Notes: generated by a model from the sequence alone, not told the origin. Shown: positions 39,677-47,832, numbered from the stretch's first letter. The stretch: 64,000 nucleotides of DNA from Salipiger bermudensis (GCF_020171625.1 NZ_JAIUZY010000003.1:1-64000), one strand, 5' to 3'. Made by a program: numbers and translations.

Positions 39677-40521
39677 GCCGCCACCAGTTGTGCACCGTAG
39701 GTAAAGCCGTGCCGCTTGAGCCAGCGGCGATAGGCGATCGAGGTCATGTCGGCCCGGGTCGGGATCTCCCGGCCGGGATCGAGCGGCAGCAGCGCCGGCA
39801 GCTGGTTTTCCAGCACCGACCGGTCCTGCACGAAGATCATCTGCTGGAAGTGGATCAGGTCGGTCATCTCGGCATCGTCGTCGTAGAGCGCCATGTAGGG
39901 CCAGACATCGCAGAGCGTCTCGGTCAGCGGCTGCACGAAGAGTGCGATCACGTCCCACTCCTCGGGTTTCGGCGGGCAGGTCTTGTAGAGCACCGAACAG
40001 GTCGGCGCGCAGACCCGGTACATGTAATCGGTGGTGATGCCGCCCTCGGCGGATTTCGCCGCCTGCGGCTGGAAGAACTTCACCTTGGTGGCCCAGACCT
40101 CGTCGACATCGTCGCGGATCTCGACCTCGTAGCGTTCGACCTCGGTGTGCGGCTCGGAGCCGAGGATGTCGGTGTGCACGAAGGGGAAATGCGCGATGTC
40201 GAGGAAGTTCTCCACCGCCCGCAGCGGCGAACAGCGCACCCGGCAGACGCCCACATCGACGAGCCGCCGACCCGGCTGGTCGACCTCGGGGATGGTGAAG
40301 AGATCCTTTTCCGGCTGGCCCAGCGAGGTCCAGACATGGCCGAAGCGGTCGATGACCGGCAGCGCGCGCCCTGCCCCGTCAGTGACCTTCGGCGTGCCGC
40401 CGTCGTCGGCAAAGACCCGGATCGGCGCGCCCATCAGCAGCGTGTCACGGCCCTGCGCCGTGAGCTGCTTGGTCATCGCCACCGGGTACCACTGATCGCG
40501 CATCGCGCCCAATTCGCTCAT
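39673..40521 (-). CDS. Rieske-type oxygenase catalytic subunit lacking the Rieske domain (NdmC-like)
   Basis: 282 residues. The mononuclear non-haem iron site is clear: AVENFLDIAHFPFVHTDILG has the Asn-x3-His-x4-His pattern, and the second Asp ligand lies in the C-terminal VQDRSVLENQ region. The N-terminus starts like a full oxygenase (QWYPVAMTKQLTAQGRDTLLMG) but then goes straight to DRFGHVWTSLG, so the expected Cys-His / Cys-His [2Fe-2S] domain is missing. NdmC of Pseudomonas putida (7-methylxanthine demethylase) has the same layout and receives electrons from a Rieske domain on another protein. The gene upstream encodes a stand-alone Rieske protein and overlaps it by ATGA. Confidence 0.85.
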   Translation of the reverse strand: MSELGAMRDQWYPVAMTKQLTAQGRDTLLMGAPIRVFADDGGTPKVTDGAGRALPVIDRFGHVWTSLGQPEKDLFTIPEVDQPGRRLVDVGVCRVRCSPLRAVENFLDIAHFPFVHTDILGSEPHTEVERYEVEIRDDVDEVWATKVKFFQPQAAKSAEGGITTDYMYRVCAPTCSVLYKTCPPKPEEWDVIALFVQPLTETLCDVWPYMALYDDDAEMTDLIHFQQMIFVQDRSVLENQLPALLPLDPGREIPTRADMTSIAYRRWLKRHGFTYGAQLVAA

Positions 40522-41192
40522 GCCGCCGCCTCCTCTGCCGCTTCCACCCGGCGCCGCAGCGCCTCGACCGCTGCCGAGAGCGCATCGAGCGCCGCCGGAT
40601 CGCTGTCCTCTGGCGCCAGCAGGTGCAGTCCCGCCGCACCGTCGCGCAGCGGCTGGATCAGCGCCACCACGCTTAGGCCGGCAAGCGTGGCCTCGATCAC
40701 CGTGCCGGTGCCGCCGAGCGCCGCGGCAACCGCCTCCGGCGCCGCCGCCACCTGCAGCGAGCGAAACGCCGCGAGGCCGGGAAACTCGGGCGGCGGGCTG
40801 TCCGGTGCGTCCTCGGCGACCCAGATCACGCCGCTGGCCTCGGCCGCCGAGAACACCGGCACCCGGATCGCCTCGGGCGGGGCCAGCTCGGGATGGGCTG
40901 GGATGCGCACGCAGCGCCCGCCCTCGCCATAGCCCCAGCCGTGATAGATGCAGGACAGACGCTCGCCGCGCACGAAGCCGTGCGACAGACGCATCCCGCG
41001 ATGCGGGCAGCGGTCGGCCCAGGCGGCGATGCGCCCCGAGGCGCTGCGCCAGATCGCGAGGTCATGCGCCCCGAGCTGCCCCGGCGCGGCGGAGGCTGCG
41101 GGGATGTCGTCCGATAGCGCGGCGGGGGTCCAGTCGGTGGGCACGGTGTCTCCGGAATCGTCTAGGGTCACTGGCGCGTCGGATTCGATCAC
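40518..41192 (-). CDS. Stand-alone Rieske [2Fe-2S] protein, partner of the split oxygenase
   Basis: 224 residues. Residues ~15-125 are the Rieske domain of a ring-hydroxylating oxygenase, with DRCPHRGMRLSHG and LSCIYHGWGYGEGGRC giving the CxH and CxxH cluster ligands. The C-terminal ~90 residues (from AVAAALGGTGTVIEA) are Ala-rich, helical and lack any iron-binding site. Together with the downstream catalytic polypeptide it makes one complete oxygenase alpha unit divided over two genes that overlap by 4 bases. No flavin/ferredoxin reductase gene lies nearby, so the electron donor must be encoded elsewhere. Confidence 0.87.
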   Translation of the reverse strand: MIESDAPVTLDDSGDTVPTDWTPAALSDDIPAASAAPGQLGAHDLAIWRSASGRIAAWADRCPHRGMRLSHGFVRGERLSCIYHGWGYGEGGRCVRIPAHPELAPPEAIRVPVFSAAEASGVIWVAEDAPDSPPPEFPGLAAFRSLQVAAAPEAVAAALGGTGTVIEATLAGLSVVALIQPLRDGAAGLHLLAPEDSDPAALDALSAAVEALRRRVEAAEEAAA

Positions 41193-41301
41193 GCCGCCCC
41201 CTTAATGGCCATCCCGGCCCCCGGAGACCAGAGTCAGGGCGGCAAATTCGCACAAGGTTTCGGCGCGATGCACGGAAATTGGGCGCCGCCGCGAGGCGCA
41301 G

Positions 41302-41544
41302 CTACGCCCCGGGAATCCGTTTGCGTACGACCGTCTCAACCCAGGCGTCGATGGGGCCGAGCAGACAGCCCATCTCCATCGCGTCAAGCAAGGCCGGCGC
41401 CCCCTCGAACTCAACCGCCAGCCGCTCCGGCGCGCTGTCGCGCAGCCGCATTCCCACCCCCAGCCGCGCCGCGTGGCGCTCCACCCAGGGCAGGAAGAGC
41501 GGGGTGCCAAGCGCCCCTTCGATGGTGAATTCTTCGCGCGTCAT
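41302..41544 (-). CDS. Small acylphosphatase-like protein without the catalytic Arg
   Basis: 80 residues. The order of elements follows acylphosphatase: FTIEGALGTPLFLPWVERHA for the VxGxVQGVGFRxWV loop, ARLGVGMRLRDS for the GxVRN strand, AVEFEGAPALLDAM and the GPIDAWVETV end for GPxxAxVxxV. The loop Arg and the Asn of the active site are replaced by Leu/Asp, so phosphatase activity is unlikely. It lies 109 bases upstream of the Rieske gene on the same strand and may be the first gene of the cluster. The assignment rests on pattern only. Confidence 0.5.
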   Translation of the reverse strand: MTREEFTIEGALGTPLFLPWVERHAARLGVGMRLRDSAPERLAVEFEGAPALLDAMEMGCLLGPIDAWVETVVRKRIPGA

Positions 41545-41693
41545 CTGCGGTCCTGCGCTTCTTCGGAAACCGGCAAAGCAAACGCCCTTTGCCGACAGCC
41601 GTCAATCCCCGCCGCTCGGGCCGGCCAGCCAGCCCGAATCCTGCGCGGACGCAAATGTCCCATGCGCCGCCCCCGACCGCGGTGGACGGCCTG

Positions 41694-41776
41694 CCTCCGG
41701 CGGGAGTATTTTTAACGAAGAGAAGACGGGGGCGCGGCGCTCCTGGCTTCTTCTGGCCAAAAATATCCCGGGGGAG
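41694..41776 (+). repeat. Member of the GTATTTTTG/CAAAAATAC repeat family (copy C)
   Basis: CCTCCGGCGGGAGTATTTTTAACGAAGAGAAG is followed by the core CTTCTTCTGGCCAAAAATATCCCGGGGG. It lies between purU and the acylphosphatase-like gene, and is more diverged than copies A and B. No gene is visible in the 41545-41820 gap. Confidence 0.75.
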
Positions 41777-41820
41777 TCCGCGGCACGCGGACGGGGCAGC
41801 GGCCCCTCACACGGCGGGGC

Positions 41821-42711
41821 TCAGCCCATGCGTTCTGAGGCGTAGCTGCCCGGAGAGGCCGGGAACACCACCGTCTTGTTGCCGTTGAGGAAAACCCGGC
41901 GGTGGATATGGGCGTGGATCGCGCGGGCCAGCACCTGCGCCTCGACGTCGCGGCCCAGCGAGACGTAGTCCTCGGGCGATTGCGCGTGGGTCACGCGCGC
42001 CGTGTCCTGCTCGATGATCGGACCTTCATCGAGATCGGCGGTGACGTAATGCGAGGTCGCCCCGATCAGCTTCACGCCGCGCTCGAAGGCCTGCTTGTAG
42101 GGGTTCGCACCCTTGAAGGAGGGCAGGAACGAGTGGTGGATGTTGATGATCCGCCCCGACATCACCCGGCACAGATCGTCTGAGAGGATCTGCATGTAGC
42201 GCGCCAGCACCACGAGCTCGGCGCCGGTCTCCTCGACGACCTCCATGATCCGCGCCTCGGCCTGCGGCTTGTTCTCTTTCGTCACCCGGATGCAGTGGAA
42301 GGGGATGTCGTGGTTCACCACCACCTTCTGGTAATCCATGTGGTTCGAGATCACCGCCACGATGTCGATCGGCAGCGCCCCGATGCGCCAGCGGTAGAGC
42401 AGGTCGTTGAGGCAGTGCCCGAAGCGCGAGACCATGATGATGACCTTCATCTTGGCGGCCTCGTCGTGGAACTCGTACTCCATCTTGAGGCTCTTCGCGG
42501 TCTCGGCGAAGCGCTCGCGCAGTTCCTCCAGCGTCGCCCCCTGCTCGGACATGACGCTGACGCGCATGAAGAAATTGCCGGTCTCGAAATCGTCGAACTG
42601 CGAGCTGTCGGTGATGTTGCAGCCCTGCTCGGAAAGGAAGGCGGCGATCGCCGCGACGATGCCTCGGGTCGAGGGGCAGGTCACGGTGAGGGCGAATTTG
42701 CTCATGCTCAA
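41821..42711 (-). CDS. purU: Formyltetrahydrofolate deformylase
   Basis: 296 residues (an ATG two codons downstream at 42705 is an alternative). PurU hydrolyses 10-formyltetrahydrofolate to tetrahydrofolate and formate. The N-terminal ACT domain reads FALTVTCPSTRGIVAAIAAF. The formyltransferase-fold catalytic domain has SRFGHCLNDLLYRW, VISNHMDY, GRIINIHHSFLPSFKGANPY (catalytic Asn/His) and LIGATSHYVTADLDEGPII with the catalytic Asp. Its position directly upstream of the split demethylase cluster fits disposal of C1 units released by N-demethylation. Confidence 0.93.
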   Translation of the reverse strand: MSMSKFALTVTCPSTRGIVAAIAAFLSEQGCNITDSSQFDDFETGNFFMRVSVMSEQGATLEELRERFAETAKSLKMEYEFHDEAAKMKVIIMVSRFGHCLNDLLYRWRIGALPIDIVAVISNHMDYQKVVVNHDIPFHCIRVTKENKPQAEARIMEVVEETGAELVVLARYMQILSDDLCRVMSGRIINIHHSFLPSFKGANPYKQAFERGVKLIGATSHYVTADLDEGPIIEQDTARVTHAQSPEDYVSLGRDVEAQVLARAIHAHIHRRVFLNGNKTVVFPASPGSYASERMG

Positions 42712-43277
42712 AACTCCAGTCCATGGGCGGGCGCGTCATGCGCAAGGCCGGGAGGGTCGCCGCCGGGCCACGACCCGGCACCGCGGTCCCGGTGTCTTTC
42801 AGACGAATGGCGAAGACGCACCGGCGATGCAAGCCCGTCCGCGGCGCGCCGCCCGGCGAAAGCGACGCGGCAGGCGGGAGGCCACCCCTGCGCGGGCCGG
42901 TTCCTGGCATGAAACAGTCGTCGCATTGGGGCCTGCCCTGCCGGACACCTGCCGATCGTCGGTGGCTTACAGGACGGTGTCTTCGCCGCGCGGACGGGGC
43001 CTGTCGCGCGCACGGCTGGCTTTCTGCGCAGCGCGACAGACGGCCCGCGGGCTGGCCTTCTGCGCCACCGTACACGATCGCCCGCGGCGGCGCGCCCTCT
43101 TCTCGCCCTGCCCAAGCGGCGGGCACGCCCTTGAGAAAACTGCGCTCGAATAGACAACGACGGGACTCCCGAGGGCGCCGCAGCCCGGCGCGCTTCGTCG
43201 GGAGGAGACTTCATACACTCTGAGCGGAGGGGCGACAAAGCCCTGCCAACAACAACCGCGATGGGGAACCAAGGACA
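42712..43277. other. 566-base purU-amt intergenic region
   Basis: It separates divergent purU and amt. The frames that stay open are shadows with no motif. On the purU side a hairpin with bulge, CCGGTGTCTT...AAGACGCACCGG (42789-42823), lies in the purU leader. Before amt there is an inverted repeat rich in GGGAGGAGAC and CCCGAGGGCG. Confidence 0.5.
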
Positions 43278-44633
43278 ATGGAACAGGAACTTGCCGCGCT
43301 GACAGAGCGGTTGGCGGCTCTGGAGAGCGCCTCCGCGATGTCGGGCACGATCAACTCTGAGATCTTCTACTGGTGGTGCACGGCGCTGATGATCGCCATT
43401 CACGCCGGCTTTCTGGCCTACGAGATGGGCGCGAGCCGGGTGAAGAACGTGCTGGCGTCGGGGATCAAGAACATCCTCGCCTTCGCCTTCATGGTGCCAA
43501 CCTTCTATTTCTTCGGCTGGTACATCTATCTTGCCTTCTACAACGGCCTGATACCGGCCGCGGACGGCGCGGCCGGCCTGCCGTGGGACCTGTCGATGGG
43601 CCCGAACCTCGCCGACAATGCCACCGGCATCTTCTGGGCGGCCTTCACGCTGTTCGCCGCGACAACCGCCTCGATCTTCTCGGGCGCCGTGATCGAGCGC
43701 ATCCAAACCGCGGGCTTCCTGATCCTCGCCATCCTGCTGGGCTCGGTGGTGTGGATCCTCGGCGGCGCATGGGGCTGGCATCCGACCGGCTGGCTGACCG
43801 TCAAGTTCGGCTATCATGACGTGGGCGCCGCGGGCGTGGTGCACATGGTCGCGGGATTCTTCGCGCTCGGCGTTCTGCTCAACCTCGGCCCCCGCGTCGG
43901 CAAGTTCAATCCCGACGGGTCCGCCAACGCGATCCTCGCGCACAACATCCCCTTCACCATCACCGGCCTGATGCTGATCATCGTGGGCTTCTTCGGCTTT
44001 CTCGGCGGCTGCATCATCTACATGCCGGGGGAGCAGTGGATCAACATCTACGGCCAGCCCACGACGCTCTCGGCCTTTGCCTTCAACACCCTGATGGGCA
44101 TGGCGGGCGGCATCATCGGCGCCTGGGTCAAGACCCGCGATCCGTTCTGGATGATGTCGGGCGCCCTGATCGGCATCTTCGCCGCAGCCTCCGGCCTCGA
44201 TGTCTACTACCCGCCGGTGGCCTTCGTGCTTGGCACCTTCGGCGGCTTCGTGGTGCCGATGGTGGCGGTGCAGCTCGAGAGACTGGGCATCGACGATGCT
44301 GTGGGCGCCTTCCCGGTGCACGGTATCGGCGGCCTGATCGGCGTGGTCTCCTGCGGCATCTTCGCCGCTGGCTACCCCAATATCGACGGGATGCCGCCGG
44401 TCTCGCTCTGGGGGCAGATCGTCGGCGCCGTGACCATGGCCCTGCTGGGCTTCGTGCCGGGCTTCGCGGCGTCCTACGTCCTCAAGGTCTTCGGCCTGCT
44501 GCGCGTGCCGGATCACATTCAGGAAAAGGGCCTCGACATCGTCAAGGTGCCGGTCTCGGCCTACCCGGAAAGCTACACTCCGGGCCCGGTCAACGTCGTC
44601 ACCCCCGCCGCCGCCGTTGCCCCGGCCGAATAA
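43278..44633 (+). CDS. amt: Ammonium transporter (Amt family)
   Basis: 451 residues, about eleven membrane segments. The two pore histidines are visible in AAGVVHMVAGFFAL and in GAFPVHGIGGLIGV, with the intervening segments in the usual order. Residues 1-20 form a hydrophilic extension with a coiled-coil-like heptad (LAALTERLAALESA). A C-terminal tail ends in a proline/alanine-rich stretch. No glnK gene is adjacent, unlike the usual glnK-amtB pair; a 54-residue membrane protein follows instead. Regulation by GlnK in trans remains possible. Confidence 0.92.
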   Translation: MEQELAALTERLAALESASAMSGTINSEIFYWWCTALMIAIHAGFLAYEMGASRVKNVLASGIKNILAFAFMVPTFYFFGWYIYLAFYNGLIPAADGAAGLPWDLSMGPNLADNATGIFWAAFTLFAATTASIFSGAVIERIQTAGFLILAILLGSVVWILGGAWGWHPTGWLTVKFGYHDVGAAGVVHMVAGFFALGVLLNLGPRVGKFNPDGSANAILAHNIPFTITGLMLIIVGFFGFLGGCIIYMPGEQWINIYGQPTTLSAFAFNTLMGMAGGIIGAWVKTRDPFWMMSGALIGIFAAASGLDVYYPPVAFVLGTFGGFVVPMVAVQLERLGIDDAVGAFPVHGIGGLIGVVSCGIFAAGYPNIDGMPPVSLWGQIVGAVTMALLGFVPGFAASYVLKVFGLLRVPDHIQEKGLDIVKVPVSAYPESYTPGPVNVVTPAAAVAPAE

Positions 44634-44648
44634 GAAAGGACACCGACC

Positions 44649-44813
44649 ATGAACACCTCACCGATCGAAAGCTGGGAGGGCGCGGAGGCGGTTTTCACCT
44701 TCGCCGACAAACCGGCCATCCTGATACTCTTCCTGTTGCTTGCGGTCGCGATAACCGCGGGCACGATCATCATCGCCGCGGTGCACGAGAAGCACGCTTA
44801 TAGCAGTCACTGA
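44649..44813 (+). CDS. 54-residue membrane protein following amt
   Basis: An ATG at 44649, preceded by AAGAAAGGACACC, opens a 55-codon frame ending in TGA at 44811-44813. The sequence is MNTSPIESWEGAEAVF, a linker, one membrane helix (AILILFLLLAVAITAGTIII) and a short tail HEKHAYSSH. It lies 15 bases after the amt stop, so it is translationally coupled or co-transcribed. I do not recognise the family. A regulatory or assembly subunit of the transporter is plausible. Confidence 0.65.
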   Translation: MNTSPIESWEGAEAVFTFADKPAILILFLLLAVAITAGTIIIAAVHEKHAYSSH

Positions 44814-44838
44814 CGTCCTGACATCTTCCAAGCACCAG

Positions 44839-44870
44839 AGGGGGCGGGCCACGCGGCGCGCCCCCTTCTT
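44839..44870 (+). terminator. Terminator after the amt pair
   Basis: Stem AGGGGGCG / CGCCCCCT (44839-44846 with 44859-44866), 12-base loop, then TTCTT. Confidence 0.6.
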
Positions 44871-45095
44871 CATCCGGAGGACCGGTTCCAAATACAGGCC
44901 CGCGTTGGGGGTGTGGAGAGGCGTCCGTTGAGCGCCCTCCTCACCCGATTTGGAGTGCGAAGCGCACAAAACGCGAAGATTCTGGCGCAATCCGGGCAGA
45001 AACATGCCTCTTCCCCGGAAAGCTCTCAGGCTTTGTTAACTTAGTGTTTACCGGATCCGTGACACGGTCGGCCTCGCTTCCAGGACAGGTCGGAA

Positions 45096-45190
45096 GTGAT
45101 TACCAACGATTGCAATAGTCATAACTGCTACGACGTTCGGAACCATTATCAGCCGGGAGGTCCGCAAGGGTCTCCCGGCTTATTCCGTTC
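45096..45190 (+). ncRNA. Candidate small transcript ending in a hairpin
   Basis: The AT-richer stretch from about 45020 (TTGTTAACTTAGTGTTTACCGG) could be a promoter. A 9-bp hairpin AGCCGGGAG / CTCCCGGCT (45151-45159 with 45172-45180) followed by TATTCC could end a short RNA. A small frame starting with GTG at 45096 also crosses this region, so a leader peptide is an alternative. The rest of 44880-45249 shows no gene. Confidence 0.3.
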
Positions 45191-45249
45191 CGGGTGGCGC
45201 TTGCGGCACGGGTTGCTAGGATGGCGCGACGCAAAATCACAGGCTTCCC

Positions 45250-45696
45250 ATGACTCAATATCAATACAAGGTCGTTCCCGCCCCCGCGAAGGGCGAGAAG
45301 GCGCCCGGCGTGAAGGCGGCCGAAGACCGGTTCGCCCGCGCCATAGAACGGCTGATGAACGAGATGGCGGCGGATGGCTGGGAGTTCCAGCGCGCAGAGC
45401 TTCTGCCCAGCGAGGAACGCTCCGGCCTCACCTCGAGCCAGACCGTCTGGCGCAACCTGCTGGTGTTTCGCCGCCCCGCCGCGGTCTCGACCATCGAGGC
45501 GACCGAGGCGGAGCCCACCCTCTCCCCAGCCACCTCAGCGGCTCCCGAGGACGAGGCCGCTCTCGAAGGGCGCAGGCTGTCCTCGGCGGCGGACCTCGCC
45601 GCGCCCGACCGCGCCGAAGAAACGGCAGACGGTGATGTCGAAGGGGATACCGACACGCCGAAGCCTGCCGTCCGCGAAGACGACGACAAGACCTGA
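45250..45696 (+). CDS. DUF4177-like small protein
   Basis: 148 residues. The N-terminal ~75 residues follow the DUF4177 pattern: QYKVVPAP at the start, a helix RAIERLMNEMAADGWEFQ and the strand VWRNLLVFRR. The remaining half is a disordered tail rich in Glu, Asp, Ala and Pro, with no motif. DUF4177 proteins are small cytoplasmic proteins of unknown role. It lies in a separate transcription unit, convergent with bolA. Confidence 0.7.
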   Translation: MTQYQYKVVPAPAKGEKAPGVKAAEDRFARAIERLMNEMAADGWEFQRAELLPSEERSGLTSSQTVWRNLLVFRRPAAVSTIEATEAEPTLSPATSAAPEDEAALEGRRLSSAADLAAPDRAEETADGDVEGDTDTPKPAVREDDDKT

Positions 45697-45756
45697 CCCG
45701 ACGCCGCGCCGTGGCCCGGCCCCGCTGCAGAAAGGCGGCAGGGCCGGCGCTAGGCG

Positions 45757-46014
45757 TCAGCCGTCGAGATCGAGCGACAGGGCGTGGATCGCCGCGGTAA
45801 GCTCTGCGCCCAGAGCCGCGTGCACGGCGCGGTGCCGGGCGATCCGGCTCTTGCCGGCAAGCTCCGGTGCCCGCAGGCGCACGTGGAAGTGGCTCTCGCC
45901 GCTGCCATCATCGCCCGCATGTCCCGCGTGACGACCGCTGTCGTTGCGCACTTCAAGCTCGCTGGGCGTGAACGCCTCGCGCAGCCGTGTTTCGATTTCC
46001 GCCGACCGTGACAA
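45757..46014 (-). CDS. bolA: BolA family protein
   Basis: 85 residues. The pattern ESHFHVRLRAPELAGKSRIARHRAVHAAL is the class II KH-like fold of BolA, with the conserved His near the RHR segment. BolA-like proteins pair with monothiol glutaredoxins in iron-sulfur cluster handling. The J-domain protein is encoded divergently, 74 bases away. No glutaredoxin gene is adjacent. Confidence 0.9.
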   Translation of the reverse strand: MSRSAEIETRLREAFTPSELEVRNDSGRHAGHAGDDGSGESHFHVRLRAPELAGKSRIARHRAVHAALGAELTAAIHALSLDLDG

Positions 46015-46088
46015 ATTTCGTCTCCTGCCCTCTTCAAACTGGTGAGGGATTGTCTAAACTCCCTCGTCCGAGTCGAAAAGGTGAGACA

Positions 46089-46718
46089 ATGAGCAGACCT
46101 GACCCCTTCGGTTTCGATATGTCGGTAAAGACTTCGAAGAAGAAGAATCCGCGCGGACGCCGCGGCATGTCCGGAGAACAAGAGACCTCCACTCGCGTCT
46201 GCGAGCATCCGGGATGCGATCAGCCCGGCAAATTCCGTGCGCCCAAGGCGCCGGATGTGCTCGATGAATATTACTGGTTCTGCAAGGATCACGTGCGCGA
46301 CTACAATTCGCAGTGGAGCTTCTTCGACGGCAAGACCGAAGCCGAGATGAACGCCCAGCAGAGCTCCGACAAGGTCTGGGAACGCAAGACCAAGGATTAC
46401 CGCGACCCCGAGGCCCGGGCCTGGGCCCGGCTCGGCATCGAGGACCCGCACCAGGTGCTTGGCGACAATGCCACGCGCAACCCGGGCCGTGCCGCGGCAA
46501 CGGGCGGCGGACGCCGCCTGCCCCCGACCGAGAAGCGCGCCCTCGAGATCCTCGAGGTCGAGCGCGCCGAGACCAAGGCCGATGTGCGCAAGGCGTACAA
46601 GAAGCTGATCAAGGTGCTGCACCCGGACATGAACGGCGGCGACCGCAGCCAGGAAGAGCAGCTTCAGGAGGTTGTCTGGGCCTGGGACCAGATCAAGGAC
46701 AGCCGCAACTTCAAGTAG
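46089..46718 (+). CDS. J-domain (DnaJ-like) co-chaperone with an N-terminal cysteine-rich part
   Basis: 209 residues from the ATG at 46089. The N-terminal half contains CEHPGCDQPGKFRAPKAPD and WFCKDHVRDYN, a small zinc-binding-like arrangement. The C-terminal ~65 residues are a J domain with RKAYKKLIKVLHPDMNGGD carrying the HPD tripeptide that stimulates the ATPase of DnaK. It is a type of J-protein common in Rhodobacteraceae next to bolA. The DnaK partner is presumed elsewhere. Confidence 0.88.
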   Translation: MSRPDPFGFDMSVKTSKKKNPRGRRGMSGEQETSTRVCEHPGCDQPGKFRAPKAPDVLDEYYWFCKDHVRDYNSQWSFFDGKTEAEMNAQQSSDKVWERKTKDYRDPEARAWARLGIEDPHQVLGDNATRNPGRAAATGGGRRLPPTEKRALEILEVERAETKADVRKAYKKLIKVLHPDMNGGDRSQEEQLQEVVWAWDQIKDSRNFK

Positions 46719-47177
46719 ACGGATCGGACCCGGGCGGCAGGGTTCATGCCGCCCGCCGGGCGCGACGGAAGTCGCTGATATCGCATCCGGACTGCCGCTT
46801 CACGCGGGGCGGGCGATAGCGCAGGACTTCTCCCTCCAAGATAAAAGTCGCGATAGACACACCCTTAAAAGTTGTGCTAGCAAAAACCTGTCGATGGTAT
46901 TTTCCGTCGAAGGTCCCCGGGGATTCCCTGACCCGGGCACTCACGGACCGGCCAGGCCTGCGCGTCTTTCCCCTGGGCGCGCAGGCCCACACCCGGTCGC
47001 ACCTCTCCTCGTGACGGCAGGTTTCCGATCGTCCCCACGACCGCCAGACCTTGCGAAGCGGATCGCGCCCTAGCTTAGCCGAAACCAGCTCGCTATCGCC
47101 TGAAAGTGGGGGGATCATGCCCCTCGTCCGCCGAGACCGGCGCGTTTCAGCGACCTACCAGAGCTGAAAGCTTGCCC
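46719..47177. other. 459-base intergenic region between the J-domain and msrB genes
   Basis: A hairpin GGGCGGCA / TGCCGCCC (46732-46739 with 46747-46754) follows the J-domain gene and is probably its terminator. The stretch around 46840-46910 is AT-richer (AAGATAAAAGTCG, AAAAGTTGTGCTAGC) and may hold a promoter. No gene is visible. Confidence 0.5.
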
Positions 47178-47642
47178 TCAGGCCGGGCGGAAGCTCAGCG
47201 AGACGCCGTTGATGCAGTGCCGCTTGCCGGTGGGCGGCGGGCCGTCGTCGAAGATATGCCCCAAATGCGAGCCGCAGCGGCGGCAGTGGCACTCGGTGCG
47301 GGTCATGAAGAACGACCGGTCGGACTTGGTGCCGATCGCGTCCGGCAGCGCCTCGTAGAAGGATGGCCAGCCGGTGCCGCTGTCGAACTTGGTCTCCGAG
47401 GCGTAGAGCGGCAGATCGCAGCCCTTGCACAGGAATGTGCCGTCGCGTTTTTCGTCGTTGAGCGGCGAGGTGTAGGCGCGTTCTGTCGCCTCCTCGCGCA
47501 TCACCTCGTATTCCAGATCGCTCAGCATGGCGCGCCATTCGGCCTCGCTGCGGCTGATCTCGAAGCGCTCCTCGGCGGCGGACGCTGCGCCACCAAGGCC
47601 AAGCATGGCTGCGCTGGTCGCGAGAAATCCTCTGCGGGTCAT
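47178..47642 (-). CDS. msrB: Peptide-methionine (R)-S-oxide reductase, Tat-exported
   Basis: 154 residues from the ATG at 47642. The N-terminus MTRRGFLATSAAMLGLGG is a twin-arginine signal, so the enzyme acts in the periplasm. MsrB reduces the R form of methionine sulfoxide in proteins. CKGCDLPLY and CRRCGSHLGH give the four zinc-binding cysteines, and KRHCINGVSLSF holds the catalytic Cys. The mature domain is of standard length. It likely repairs exported proteins after oxidative or halide-derived oxidant damage. Confidence 0.93.
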   Translation of the reverse strand: MTRRGFLATSAAMLGLGGAASAAEERFEISRSEAEWRAMLSDLEYEVMREEATERAYTSPLNDEKRDGTFLCKGCDLPLYASETKFDSGTGWPSFYEALPDAIGTKSDRSFFMTRTECHCRRCGSHLGHIFDDGPPPTGKRHCINGVSLSFRPA

Positions 47643-47832
47643 GGTGGGTCCTCCTGAGCTGTTTGCGGTTCTAAGGTGCGTGCGCGGCGGCGGTCGGTCC
47701 AGCCACATCGGCACAAATTCGCGCGAGATCCGGGATGTTGGGGATCGCACAGGCTCCCGCGCGAGGCCGCCCTGCCCGCTCCGGGCCGGACGGCACTGCC
47801 GAACGCTGAGGCCCGGCAGATCACGATTTCAC

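Noticed and set aside
42708-44516. Minus-strand open frame of 602 codons opposite amt
   Set aside because: It lies antisense to the ammonium transporter and is rich in His, Arg, Glu and Asp as expected of a complement of membrane-helix codons.
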